From: Flavobacterium terrigena
GTDB taxonomy: Bacteria; Bacteroidota; Bacteroidia; Flavobacteriales; Flavobacteriaceae
Direction: 5' to 3'
Assembly: GCF_900108955.1 (NCBI RefSeq)
Contig: NZ_FNYA01000003.1
Location: forward strand, 1-64,000
DNA: 64,000 nucleotides
Shown piece by piece: positions 26,564-35,582 of the stretch (position 1 is the first letter of the stretch; each line of letters starts with the position of its first letter). A model generated the notes under the pieces. It worked only from the letters and a program-made list of their open reading frames with translations. It did no database searches and had not been told where the DNA came from. Made by a program: the position numbers and the translations under genes.

Positions 26564-28297
26564 TTACACACCAATAACTTTTACTAAATGTTGTAGCTTT
26601 TCAAAATCTAATTGCATGTTAGCGTCAGAAGTTGGCATATATCTTGCCTTTTCACAGCTTTGCAACAAACCAATGAAATCCGTAGTGTTTTCAGGAGATA
26701 CGTTATGTTCTTGAAACTTTTGAATGATATTTTCCTTATTGAAATCGGCTTTTTCCAATGAAAATTTATGTTGTAAAAATTCCGCTATTTTTACTTCCAT
26801 TTTCTGATAAAACAATTCTTTATTCGAAATAAAATCTTGAATTTCAGTTACAGAAAAATCTTTTTTTACCGGTTTTACTTCCGTTACAACTTCTTCTTCT
26901 ACAGTTTTCTTATTTCTCTTTAAAGCAAAAAATAATAACGCAAATCCAGCTAAAGATACAGCACCAATAAAATGCATAAATGTAAATTCAAAACCAGATT
27001 TTGCTTCTTCTTTCTGTGCTGCAACTACCGATTTTGATTTTGATGTAGCTGCAATATTCGCCTGATTTTCGCCTTGTAAAACATTCAAATCAACAGCATC
27101 CGAAGAAATCGTTTTATACGATTTTGATTGCACATCAAAAAAAGAAAACTGCTGAGGTTTAAGTTTGAAAACGCCTTTTTCTTGTGGGATTACGGTATAA
27201 CTATCCATAATTTTACCTGAAATTCCTTTCATGTTTTCACTAATAAATTCTTGGTGTTTTGGTTCGAAAATTTCAAAATTGGATGGTAAGCTTGGCTTCG
27301 GGATTTCGAATAATTTTAAATTTCCATTTCCAGAAACAATTAAATCCAATTGTAGAGATTCTCCCGATTTCAATTCGCTTTTTTGAACGTTTACATTGAA
27401 TTCGAATTTACCAACAGCTCCTGTGAAATTATCTGGTTTTCCTTTTTCAGGCAATGGGTTGACTTGAATGTGTTTAGTGTTCGAAACCACTTCTCTTCTC
27501 GCCATGCTATATTCTGGTTGTCCAAAAAAATCGTAATCACCTGTTGGATAATTGATGTTTAAATCGAGTGTAATAGGTGTAATTTCTAATTTTCCTGTTT
27601 TTTGTGGATACAGAATAGCTTTCTTGAAAACCTTCGATTTAAATACATGATTATTTACAACAGAACGTTCCCAACCGCCTTGTATGTCTTCGGTTTGACT
27701 CCAGAAATTATTGAATTTTGTAGCAATTTTTTTGTTCAATTCTACATCTAAATTTGGTGCCAAATAAATTCTGTAATACACCTCAACTGGTTCGTTTACA
27801 AATGCCGAAGTTTTATTTACTTCAACATCAACAAACAATAAATTATTAGAACCGGCAATTGTTTTACTAGTAGCCGTTTGCTTTGGAATTGGTGGTGGAT
27901 TTTGATTTCGTTGTATAACTTCAGAAACTTTTTCTTTAGAAACTGAAACCAAAACTGGTTTGGAAGAATAGACTTTCCCGTCGAATCTAATATTCGCTGG
28001 TGAAATAGTTACTTTTCCAGCTTTTACCGCTTGAATTACAAAAGTATAAACTTGTTGAATTGAATAAACGCCATTATCATACACTTCGTTAGACGAAACA
28101 TAAGAACCGCCTTTGTTAAAGCCAGCAAAACTTGGTGGCACAAAGTTTTTCCCTTCTTCATTAAAAACATAATTAACCTGAGTAACTTCACCTAATTTTA
28201 AGTTTGTTTTCTCTATTTTAACTTCTAATTTAACTTGACTCAAAGCTAAAAAAGGAAGCAATATAGCGGTTAATACTATTTTAATTATCATTTTCAT
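26564..28297 (-). CDS. batD: BatD family protein
   Basis: BatD belongs to the Bacteroides aerotolerance (Bat) system, a membrane and periplasmic complex whose exact biochemistry is unsettled. The 577-residue protein has a signal peptide (LLPFLALSQ) and tandem beta-sandwich domains (about 20-410), including the family motif NTKHIQVNPLPEKGKP near the middle. A membrane helix (FIGAVSLAGFALLFFAL, about 440) and a cytosolic helical tail complete it. It starts two bases after the stop of the batB-batC fusion gene and is the last gene of the moxR-bat operon. Confidence 0.92.
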   Translation of the reverse strand: MKMIIKIVLTAILLPFLALSQVKLEVKIEKTNLKLGEVTQVNYVFNEEGKNFVPPSFAGFNKGGSYVSSNEVYDNGVYSIQQVYTFVIQAVKAGKVTISPANIRFDGKVYSSKPVLVSVSKEKVSEVIQRNQNPPPIPKQTATSKTIAGSNNLLFVDVEVNKTSAFVNEPVEVYYRIYLAPNLDVELNKKIATKFNNFWSQTEDIQGGWERSVVNNHVFKSKVFKKAILYPQKTGKLEITPITLDLNINYPTGDYDFFGQPEYSMARREVVSNTKHIQVNPLPEKGKPDNFTGAVGKFEFNVNVQKSELKSGESLQLDLIVSGNGNLKLFEIPKPSLPSNFEIFEPKHQEFISENMKGISGKIMDSYTVIPQEKGVFKLKPQQFSFFDVQSKSYKTISSDAVDLNVLQGENQANIAATSKSKSVVAAQKEEAKSGFEFTFMHFIGAVSLAGFALLFFALKRNKKTVEEEVVTEVKPVKKDFSVTEIQDFISNKELFYQKMEVKIAEFLQHKFSLEKADFNKENIIQKFQEHNVSPENTTDFIGLLQSCEKARYMPTSDANMQLDFEKLQHLVKVIGV

Positions 28298-28298
28298 T

Positions 28299-30008
28299 TT
28301 ACCAGTCTTTTTCTGTAACTTTTGTATTTGTTTTGGTTTTGTTTGCGTTTATTTTTTCTTGAACTTTCTTCTCGTCATTTCCAATGGCTTTTAACACATT
28401 GTCCATTCGTTGTTTGTTCGCATTTGGTTTCTTTTGTTGTTCTTTATTTTTGTCTTTATCCTTCTTTTCTTTGTCGCCGTTTTTATCTTTATTCTTCTTG
28501 TCTTTATTATCTTGATCTTTGTTTTTCTGATCGTCTTTTTTGTCTTTATTCTTGTCTTTATTTTTGTTTTTAGGCTTAGGTTTTGGTGGATTTTTTTCCA
28601 ACATTTTTTTCGCTAAAGCTAAATTATATCTTGTTTGTTCGTCTTTAGAATTCGCTTTCAATGCGTTTTTATACGATTCTACAGCCGATTTATAATTTTT
28701 ATCTTGCATGTATGCATTTCCTAAATTGTGGAATGCTTTGTGCTTTTCAACGTTTGTTTTAGCCAATTGCGAAGCGTTTTTATAATTCGTAATTGCTTCA
28801 CTATATTTCTTGTTTTTATAAATCGTGTTTCCTAAATTATATTCTGCTTTTACTTTTTGGTCTTTTTCTTTAGATTTTACGATACGTAACTGCTTTTCTT
28901 TTTGCTGAGAATTGCTTGTTTTCTCTTGTGCAAAATTAGTTGCCGAAACAAAAAGAAATACTAAAACCAAGTTAAATCTTTTAGAAATCAACCATTTTTT
29001 AGCGTGAAACCCTTTGAAACTCTGATTCACCATGAAGAAATCAATCAACAACAACAAAAAGGCAATTCCTAAAAACCACTGAAATTGCGATTGTTTTTGA
29101 GCCAATTGTTGGGCTTTAAATTCTTGTTGTTCCACGTTGGATAAAGCGCTTTTTATACTAGAAACCGCTTTTGAAATCTGGTTTTCGTAAACATAAGTTC
29201 CTTTAGATTCTGAAGCTATTTTTTGTAAAACTTCGTCGTTTAATTTTGTAATTACAACTTGTCCGTTTTGGTCTTTTTTAACTTGTTGAAAGCCGAATTC
29301 GTCCACAAATTCAATGTTTCCACCGTTTGGAGTTCCAATTCCGACTGTTATAATTTTTACGTTTTTCTCTTTGGTTAATTTCGACACATCAAAATTGGCA
29401 TTTTCATGATCTTCACCGTCTGAAAACAACACAATTGCTTTTCCAGAAGTTGGATTGTCAAAGAAATCCACACTCGTTTGAACCGCGCCTTCAATGGCAG
29501 TTCCTTGTGAAGAAATTAAATCGGTATTGACGCTTTGCGTGAACATTTTTGCCAATTCGTAATCGGTTGTCATCGGTAAAACTGGATAAGCACTTCCAGC
29601 ATAAGCCACAATTCCGATTCTATCACTTCCAATAGAATTGATGATTTGCGTGATAATTTGCTTGGTTTTTTCTAATCGATTTGGAGCAACGTCTTTACAC
29701 AACATACTTTTCGAGACATCGATAGCGAAAACAATTTCAACACCTTTTGCATTTACGGTTTCTAGTTTTGAACCTAATTTCGGATTCACTAATGCTAAAA
29801 CAATGAAGAAAACCGCCATTAATTGCAGCATAAATTTCAACCTTTGTTTGTTATTGGAAGCGTTAACAATTAGTTTTTGAACGGCTTTTTCGTTACCAAA
29901 TTCAGCTTGTTTTTCCGTTTGCCATTTGACATACTTATTCTGTGCTACTAAACCAATTGGAATCAGCAACAGCAAAATAAAATAATATGGATTCTCAAAT
30001 TCAAACAT
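28299..30008 (-). CDS. BatB-BatC fusion: VWA membrane protein with TPR and Lys/Asp-rich tail
   Basis: The 569-residue protein joins two usually separate Bat components. The BatB half has two N-terminal membrane helices, then a von Willebrand factor A domain with an intact MIDAS start DVSKS (D97, S99, S101), and a third helix near 310-330. The BatC half follows a second signal-like stretch (FLFVSATNFAQ) with TPR units (AEYNLGNTIYKNKKYSEA, AFHNLGNAYMQDKNYKSA; about 385-470). The C-terminus is an extreme low-complexity tail rich in Lys, Asp and Asn (about 475-545). The internal signal-like segment suggests a fossil junction or an extra membrane span. It overlaps batA by one base. Confidence 0.9.
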   Translation of the reverse strand: MFEFENPYYFILLLLIPIGLVAQNKYVKWQTEKQAEFGNEKAVQKLIVNASNNKQRLKFMLQLMAVFFIVLALVNPKLGSKLETVNAKGVEIVFAIDVSKSMLCKDVAPNRLEKTKQIITQIINSIGSDRIGIVAYAGSAYPVLPMTTDYELAKMFTQSVNTDLISSQGTAIEGAVQTSVDFFDNPTSGKAIVLFSDGEDHENANFDVSKLTKEKNVKIITVGIGTPNGGNIEFVDEFGFQQVKKDQNGQVVITKLNDEVLQKIASESKGTYVYENQISKAVSSIKSALSNVEQQEFKAQQLAQKQSQFQWFLGIAFLLLLIDFFMVNQSFKGFHAKKWLISKRFNLVLVFLFVSATNFAQEKTSNSQQKEKQLRIVKSKEKDQKVKAEYNLGNTIYKNKKYSEAITNYKNASQLAKTNVEKHKAFHNLGNAYMQDKNYKSAVESYKNALKANSKDEQTRYNLALAKKMLEKNPPKPKPKNKNKDKNKDKKDDQKNKDQDNKDKKNKDKNGDKEKKDKDKNKEQQKKPNANKQRMDNVLKAIGNDEKKVQEKINANKTKTNTKVTEKDW

Positions 30009-31009
30009 TAAATAAAACTTTTAAAAATGGTGCGGCTTAAAATCATTTCTAAAGCCAATAAAAACAAACCAATTAACAACCAAGGACGAAATTGCTCGTC
30101 GAACATCATGAATCTGTTTTCTGTAATTTTAGATTTTTCTAATCTATCAATTTCATCGTAAATTGCTTCAAGCTTCTTATTATCAGTCGCTCTAAAATAT
30201 TTTCCGTTGGTTGTTGCCGCGATTTCTTGCATTAATTTTTCGTCAATTTCTACTTTTTGAGGTTGAAAAACGATATTTCCGTTGGCATCTTTTGCTACTG
30301 GGAAATTCGCCATTCCGTTTGTTCCTACTCCAACTGTATAGACTTTTATACCATACGCTTTGGCAATTTCAGCTGCAGAAATCGGATCTAAACTTCCCAC
30401 ATTATTCACACCATCAGTCAATAAAATAATAATTTTAGATTTCGTTTTGCTGTCTTTTAATCGGTTAATTGCTGTGGCCAAACCTATACCAATTGCGGTT
30501 CCGTCTTGCAAAACCATTCCGTTATATTGTATTTCTTTTAACGAATTCAACAACATCGCTTTATCCGAAGTGACTGGTGTTCTGGTATAACTTTCACCAG
30601 CGTAAACCACCAAACCAATTCTATCGTTGACTCTTTTTTGAATAAAAGAGTGCGCTACTTCTTTTATCGCTTCTAGCCTATTTGGTTTAAAATCTGTTGC
30701 CAACATACTTCCCGAAACATCCGTCGCAATCACAATGTCTATTCCACTTGTGTTGTCGGTATAACTCGATTTTTGCGTATTTCTTGGTCGAGCTAAAGCA
30801 ATAATAATAAAACATAAAGCCAATAATTTCAAGACATACAAAAACGGTCGTAACTTAATTAAAAGCGTTTTTTTGGTTGACAAACCTTCTGTTGTGCTCA
30901 TTTTTAAAGCGACATCTTGTTGGTTTTTGATAAAATAATGCCAAAACAACGCTATCGGAATCACCAATAACAACCATAAAAAGTGCGGATGCATAAACGA
31001 ACTATTCAT
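30008..31009 (-). CDS. batA: BatA, VWA-domain membrane protein
   Basis: The 333-residue protein has two N-terminal membrane helices (about 10-27 and 55-74), a VWA domain with complete MIDAS motif DVSGS (D97, S99, S101), a downstream TDGVNN metal-site loop, and a C-terminal helix (about 312-330). BatA, the BatB half of the fusion gene and DUF58 likely form a chaperone-like assembly with the MoxR ATPase, by analogy with other MoxR-VWA pairs. It overlaps the upstream gene by eight bases and the downstream fusion gene by one, indicating tight translational coupling. Confidence 0.93.
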   Translation of the reverse strand: MNSSFMHPHFLWLLLVIPIALFWHYFIKNQQDVALKMSTTEGLSTKKTLLIKLRPFLYVLKLLALCFIIIALARPRNTQKSSYTDNTSGIDIVIATDVSGSMLATDFKPNRLEAIKEVAHSFIQKRVNDRIGLVVYAGESYTRTPVTSDKAMLLNSLKEIQYNGMVLQDGTAIGIGLATAINRLKDSKTKSKIIILLTDGVNNVGSLDPISAAEIAKAYGIKVYTVGVGTNGMANFPVAKDANGNIVFQPQKVEIDEKLMQEIAATTNGKYFRATDNKKLEAIYDEIDRLEKSKITENRFMMFDEQFRPWLLIGLFLLALEMILSRTIFKSFI

Positions 31010-32600
31010 CTTCTTCTTGGTTTATTTGTTCGAGACTATTGGTAACGCGTTCAATGAAATTTTTCGCGAATTTATCTTTGGATTCGTGCGTAATTCGAAT
31101 CGTTTGCAAACCATAACTATCCGAAATAAACACGGTTAAAAAGCGCATTGGTTTGGTTTCAGAACCGTCGTTGATTTCGTAAGTTCCTTCTAAAATATCG
31201 CCAGAAAGATCTTTTACGTTTTTGAATTTTCTTGCTGTTGTTTTGATTTTTTTGGCTTGCAATTGCATTAAGTTTCCTAATTCGTCATTAAAAATTTCTT
31301 TTAAATCGGGTTTGATAGAATCTTTATACGCAACCGTTTGTATAGAAATTGACAATTTATCCGACACTTTTTGCCAAGAAAATTGAGAAATGTTTTTAAT
31401 GTTTGGATTTTTCGATGTTACCGAATCACGAACTAAAATTTCAGGCGTTTCAATTTGTAAAATTGGCAAACCGTATTCGGAAACCATCCATTCTTTTTTT
31501 AAGTAATAATCGGCATCTTTTCCGTTGATTTTCGCATTGAAATAATTTGTTACATTTTCCCATCCGAAAAAGAAAACTACAGACACAATTGAGACTAAAA
31601 ACGTCACAATAAAAGCCGTTTGTCTGATGTTTTTATATTTATGTTGTTTTTGTTCTTCGACTAATTTAGCTAAAGCGAAACGTTGCTCTTCGGCTGAAGT
31701 TGGTAAGGTTTTATGAAATACACTGATTATGTTTTCTGACACTAATTTATCAGCATTTTGTTCTTCTTCCGAAACAGAAATCTTCGCAAATTTTACCAAA
31801 TCGGCCTTCGTAAATAGTTTTTCAATTTGAGAAATGGTGGTTTCTGAAATTTCAAATTTCTTTTCCGCAACGGCGTTTTTCAACTTGAGAATAAATTGTT
31901 CTGTTGTACTTTCTAAAGCAGAAAATTCTAATGTTTTTTCAAAATACGATTTAATAATTTCGGTTAAACCCGAATAATATTCTTTAGAATTCGAATGCTT
32001 GTTTACTTCTGAAAAGCGTAAAAAAGCTTTGTTATAAGGCGAAATATATTGTTCCGCTTTCTTTTTATTGCGATGTTTTAGTCTTAGAATAAGATAAAAT
32101 ATAGCTCCTAAAACCAAGGCAAAAAGAAAACCTAAAATAACATCTTTATCTGTTAATTCATTACTTTTTTCTTCGTTTTTAAAGTTGACAACCTCATCTT
32201 CTTTGATGTCGTGCATTTTTTGTTTCGTGGTATCAATAGCTACATCAACTACTGAAATTTCTATGCTTTCAGAATTAATTTTCTTTTTGTTTACGACAAC
32301 TTCTAATGACGGAATTTTATATTTTCCAGCATCAAATTGCGTTAAATTATATTTTTTAATCCATTCAATTTGATTGGCTTTTTTTGTTTTTTTTGGCGGA
32401 AATGATTCCACAACTTCTAATTTTCCAATAGAATCTAAATCAGGGAAAACTACCAAATCTTTTTCGTTCACTTTTGTTTTTAAAGTCAACTGAATTTGTT
32501 CTCCAATTTTAATTTCATTTTTAGAAACAGTCGTTCCAACCGTTTGAGAAAATCCAACGGAAATCGAAAAAATAAGTAGAAATAAGAATCTAAATTTCAT
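31002..32600 (-). CDS. Bat-operon membrane protein with BatD-like N-terminal domain
   Basis: This is a 532-residue protein I can place only by context and shape. It has a signal peptide (ISVGFSQ), a BatD-like periplasmic beta domain (about 20-120, with GEQIQLTLKTK), a membrane helix at about 154-173, a cytosolic helical section, and a second membrane helix at about 325-345. A C-terminal domain follows (about 360-532), rich in alternating strands. It lies between the DUF58 gene and batA, overlapping one by a single base and the other by eight, a position where Bacteroidota Bat operons carry a BatD-like accessory gene. No catalytic motif is apparent. Confidence 0.7.
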   Translation of the reverse strand: MKFRFLFLLIFSISVGFSQTVGTTVSKNEIKIGEQIQLTLKTKVNEKDLVVFPDLDSIGKLEVVESFPPKKTKKANQIEWIKKYNLTQFDAGKYKIPSLEVVVNKKKINSESIEISVVDVAIDTTKQKMHDIKEDEVVNFKNEEKSNELTDKDVILGFLFALVLGAIFYLILRLKHRNKKKAEQYISPYNKAFLRFSEVNKHSNSKEYYSGLTEIIKSYFEKTLEFSALESTTEQFILKLKNAVAEKKFEISETTISQIEKLFTKADLVKFAKISVSEEEQNADKLVSENIISVFHKTLPTSAEEQRFALAKLVEEQKQHKYKNIRQTAFIVTFLVSIVSVVFFFGWENVTNYFNAKINGKDADYYLKKEWMVSEYGLPILQIETPEILVRDSVTSKNPNIKNISQFSWQKVSDKLSISIQTVAYKDSIKPDLKEIFNDELGNLMQLQAKKIKTTARKFKNVKDLSGDILEGTYEINDGSETKPMRFLTVFISDSYGLQTIRITHESKDKFAKNFIERVTNSLEQINQEEDE

Positions 32601-33466
32601 TACGTTCTACTTTTAAAATAGGTTAATAATTTCGTTACGTAACTTTCGTTCGTTTCTGTTTCTACTAATCCTGCGGCGCATTTGCTAAACATATTTTGGC
32701 AGTTTTCCACTTTCGATTTGTAGTTTCTTTCGTATGCCATTCTTGTCGATTGTGTTTGCGTATCAATCCAAACCAATTCACCTGTTTCGGCATCTTGCAT
32801 TTGAATAATTCCCACATTTGGAAGGTTTTTTTCACGAGCATCGTAAATTCTAATTCCAGTAACATCATGCTTTTTTGATGCGATTTGTAACGGCTTTTGG
32901 AAATCGGATGTCATGAAATCGGAAATTAAAAACACAATGGCGCGTTTTTTAATAACGCTTGATAAGAATTCTAAAGCGCCAGAAACGTTGGTTTTTTGAC
33001 TTTTCGGTTGAAATTCAATCAATTCACGAATGATTCGTAACACGTGAGATTTTCCTTTTTTAGGCGGAATGAATAATTCGATTTCGTCTGTAAATAAAAT
33101 CAAACCAATTTTATCGTTGTTTTGTGTCGCTGAAAAAGCCAAAGTTGCAGCAATTTCAGTCACAATATCTTTTTTATTTTGTTCCGAAGTTCCGAAATTT
33201 TGAGAACCCGAACAATCCACCATCAACATCATGGTTAATTCGCGTTCTTCTTCAAATATTTTTACGAAAGCATCGTTATTTCTTGCGGAAACATTCCAAT
33301 CAATTGCTCTAAAATCGTCGCCGTATTGGTATTGTCGTACTTCGGAGAAAGTCATACCGCGTCCTTTAAAAGACGTGTGATATTGGCCCGAGAAAATATG
33401 ATTGCTCAATCTTCGGGTTTTGATTTCAATTTTCTTGACTTTCTTAAGTAACTCTTTGGTTTCCAT
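32600..33466 (-). CDS. DUF58 domain-containing protein (Bat operon)
   Basis: DUF58 proteins are soluble relatives of VWA proteins that accompany MoxR ATPases. The 288-residue product has the family hallmark YQYGDDFRAIDWNVSARN (about 47-64), then VDCSGS, a MIDAS-like start in which the first serine position is cysteine, and a C-terminal Rossmann-like part. It follows moxR after a 72-base gap filled by a heptamer array and overlaps the next gene by one base. Confidence 0.93.
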   Translation of the reverse strand: METKELLKKVKKIEIKTRRLSNHIFSGQYHTSFKGRGMTFSEVRQYQYGDDFRAIDWNVSARNNDAFVKIFEEERELTMMLMVDCSGSQNFGTSEQNKKDIVTEIAATLAFSATQNNDKIGLILFTDEIELFIPPKKGKSHVLRIIRELIEFQPKSQKTNVSGALEFLSSVIKKRAIVFLISDFMTSDFQKPLQIASKKHDVTGIRIYDAREKNLPNVGIIQMQDAETGELVWIDTQTQSTRMAYERNYKSKVENCQNMFSKCAAGLVETETNESYVTKLLTYFKSRT

Positions 33467-33474
33467 TTATCTTT

Positions 33475-33539
33475 CAGTCGCAGTATTCAGTCGCAGTATT
33501 CAGTCATAAAAAACTGAGAACTGAGACTGAGAACTGAAT
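33475..33539. repeat. Inverted pair of heptamer-type arrays between moxR and DUF58
   Basis: The left part is two exact copies of CAGTCGCAGTATT (33475-33487, 33488-33500) plus CAGTCAT. After a short A-rich spacer the right part has four units of 6-7 bases beginning ACTGAGA (33513-33539). The arms are of opposite orientation (CAGT against ACTG) and can fold back. It touches the moxR stop codon. Confidence 0.8.
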
Positions 33540-34543
33540 TACGGTACTTGAACCTGATTTAAAACTTTATTGATAATGTCTTCTGAAGTAATATTTTCGG
33601 CTTCAGCTTCATAAGTAATTCCAATTCTGTGACGCAACACATCGTGAACCACGGCGCGAACATCTTCAGGAATGACATAACCTCTACGTTTTATGAAAGC
33701 GTAACATTTCGCTGCTAACGCTAAATTAATACTTCCACGAGGCGAAGCTCCGAAACTAATTAAGGGTTTTAAACTGTCTAAACGGTATTTTTCTGGATAA
33801 CGAGTGGCAAAAACAATATCTAAAATATATTTCTCTATCTTCTCATCCATGTAAACTTCTTTTACCGTTTCCTGAGCTTTGATAATTTGAGCAATACTCA
33901 CAACAGGATTTATGGTTTCCGCACTTCCTTTTAAACTATTACGAATAATCAATTGCTCTTCTTCCATTTTCGGATAATCAACAATAGTTTTTAGCATAAA
34001 CCTGTCCACTTGCGCTTCTGGTAACGGGTACGTTCCCTCCTGCTCTACAGGATTTTGCGTTGCTAAAACTAAAAATGGATTGTCTAATTTGTATGTCGTT
34101 TCACCAATGGTAACTTGTTTTTCTTGCATCGCTTCTAACAACGCCGATTGCACTTTGGCTGGCGCTCTGTTTATCTCATCTGCTAAAACAAAATTGGCGA
34201 AAATTGGTCCTTTTTTTACGGTAAATTCGTTTTCTTTGAAATTATAAACCATTGTTCCTACAACATCTGCAGGAAGTAAATCTGGTGTAAACTGAATTCT
34301 ATGAAAACTTCCATGAACCGCTTTTGAAAGTGTATTAATCACTAAGGTTTTGGCTAAACCAGGCATTCCTTCTAACAAAACGTGACCTTGTCCTAATAAA
34401 CCAATTAGTAATCTTTCAATCATTGATTTTTGACCAACGATGACTTTGCTTAATTCTGAAGTTAGTAGGTCGATAAAAGCACTTTCTCTTTCAATCTTTT
34501 CATTGATAGCACTAATGTCGATGCTTGTATTATTTTCTTGCAT
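33539..34543 (-). CDS. MoxR-family AAA+ ATPase
   Basis: MoxR ATPases act as chaperones for VWA-domain partners, here the Bat proteins downstream. From the ATG at 34543 (MQENNTSIDI) the protein has 334 residues. Walker A is GMPGLAKT (about 59-66), the Walker B region is VLADEINRAPAKVQSALLEAM, and sensor/arginine-finger segments ATQNPVEQEGTYPLPEAQ and FGASPRGSINLALAAK follow. The ATG at 34591 would add 16 residues unlike the family. It is the first gene of the six-gene moxR-bat operon. Confidence 0.95.
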   Translation of the reverse strand: MQENNTSIDISAINEKIERESAFIDLLTSELSKVIVGQKSMIERLLIGLLGQGHVLLEGMPGLAKTLVINTLSKAVHGSFHRIQFTPDLLPADVVGTMVYNFKENEFTVKKGPIFANFVLADEINRAPAKVQSALLEAMQEKQVTIGETTYKLDNPFLVLATQNPVEQEGTYPLPEAQVDRFMLKTIVDYPKMEEEQLIIRNSLKGSAETINPVVSIAQIIKAQETVKEVYMDEKIEKYILDIVFATRYPEKYRLDSLKPLISFGASPRGSINLALAAKCYAFIKRRGYVIPEDVRAVVHDVLRHRIGITYEAEAENITSEDIINKVLNQVQVP

Positions 34544-34710
34544 TTTGTTTGGAATTATTTGGGTGTAAATTTTAAAAAAATACTTTAACAATGCAAGATG
34601 GTTTATAAAAATATTTTTTGTTGTTAATTGTCCGTTAAATTATAAGCAAATCGTGAAATTTTAGTGAATAATTAAGAAATACTTATTATTTTTAATAAAA
34701 ATTTATAATT

Positions 34711-35580
34711 ATGTCTATTCAAACATCATCGATTATTGCCGGAACCATGAATTGGGGTGTTTGGGGAAAAAGCTTCAATCAAGCGGAAATTCAACAACTC
34801 ATTGCCACTTGTTTGGAAGAAAAAATCTGTTCTTTTGATCATGCTGATATTTATGGTGGTTATACTACGGAAGCAGATTTTGGAAAGGCTTGGGCTGCGA
34901 TGAATGTGGACAGAGAAAGCGTTCAATTTATTACGAAATGCGGCATCAAATACGTTTGTGATAAAAAAGAGTATGGCATAAAACATTACGATTATAGCAA
35001 AAAATATATTATTTCGAACGTTGAAGATTCGCTAAAAAATCTAAAAACAGAATATATTGATGTGTTATTGTTGCACCGACCAAGTCCGTTAATGCAAACA
35101 GAAGTCATTGCTGATGCGATAACAGAACTTAAAATTTCTGGAAAAATAGTACATTTTGGTTTATCGAACTTCACACCAGCACAAACCGATTTAATCCGAA
35201 AATTTACAGCGGTTACGTATAATCAAATTCAATTTTCGGCTACACATTTGCAGCCGATGGTGAATGGCGAATTGGATTATATGCAATTACACGGCATCAA
35301 ACCGATGGCTTGGAATCCGTTAGGTTCAATTTATAAAGAAGAAGTTCCGCAAACTATTCGGTTAAAAGAATTATTAAAAAAACTAACTTTAAAATATAAT
35401 TTACCTGAAGATATTTTGCTTTTAGCTTGGATTTTAAAACATCCTGCGCAAATTAAACCTGTAGTCGGAACAACAAGTGTGGAACGCATCAAAACCTTGC
35501 AAAAACTAGAAAATTTCGAGTTAGATTTAGAAGATTGGTTTGCGATTTGGACAGAAAGTATTGGAACTAAAATTCCTTAA
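34711..35580 (+). CDS. Aldo/keto reductase (YdhF-like)
   Basis: This is an NAD(P)H-dependent oxidoreductase of 289 residues with a TIM barrel. The catalytic tetrad can be read: D43 and Y48 in FDHADIYGG, K76 in FITKCG, and the histidine in DVLLLHRPSP. The C-terminal cofactor site has VVGTTSVERI. Similarity in layout is to the AKR11/YdhF group. The physiological substrate cannot be inferred. It is followed after two bases by the AlbA_2-domain gene, so the two share a transcript. Confidence 0.92.
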   Translation: MSIQTSSIIAGTMNWGVWGKSFNQAEIQQLIATCLEEKICSFDHADIYGGYTTEADFGKAWAAMNVDRESVQFITKCGIKYVCDKKEYGIKHYDYSKKYIISNVEDSLKNLKTEYIDVLLLHRPSPLMQTEVIADAITELKISGKIVHFGLSNFTPAQTDLIRKFTAVTYNQIQFSATHLQPMVNGELDYMQLHGIKPMAWNPLGSIYKEEVPQTIRLKELLKKLTLKYNLPEDILLLAWILKHPAQIKPVVGTTSVERIKTLQKLENFELDLEDWFAIWTESIGTKIP

Positions 35581-35582
35581 AA

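Noticed and set aside
28322..28616. Open frames on the plus strand opposite the BatB-BatC tail
   Set aside because: They mirror the Lys/Asp-rich low-complexity codons and give Phe/Leu/Val-rich nonsense with no plausible start context.
33475..33539. CRISPR array
   Set aside because: Units are 6-13 bases with no unique spacers of 30 bases, and there are no cas genes.
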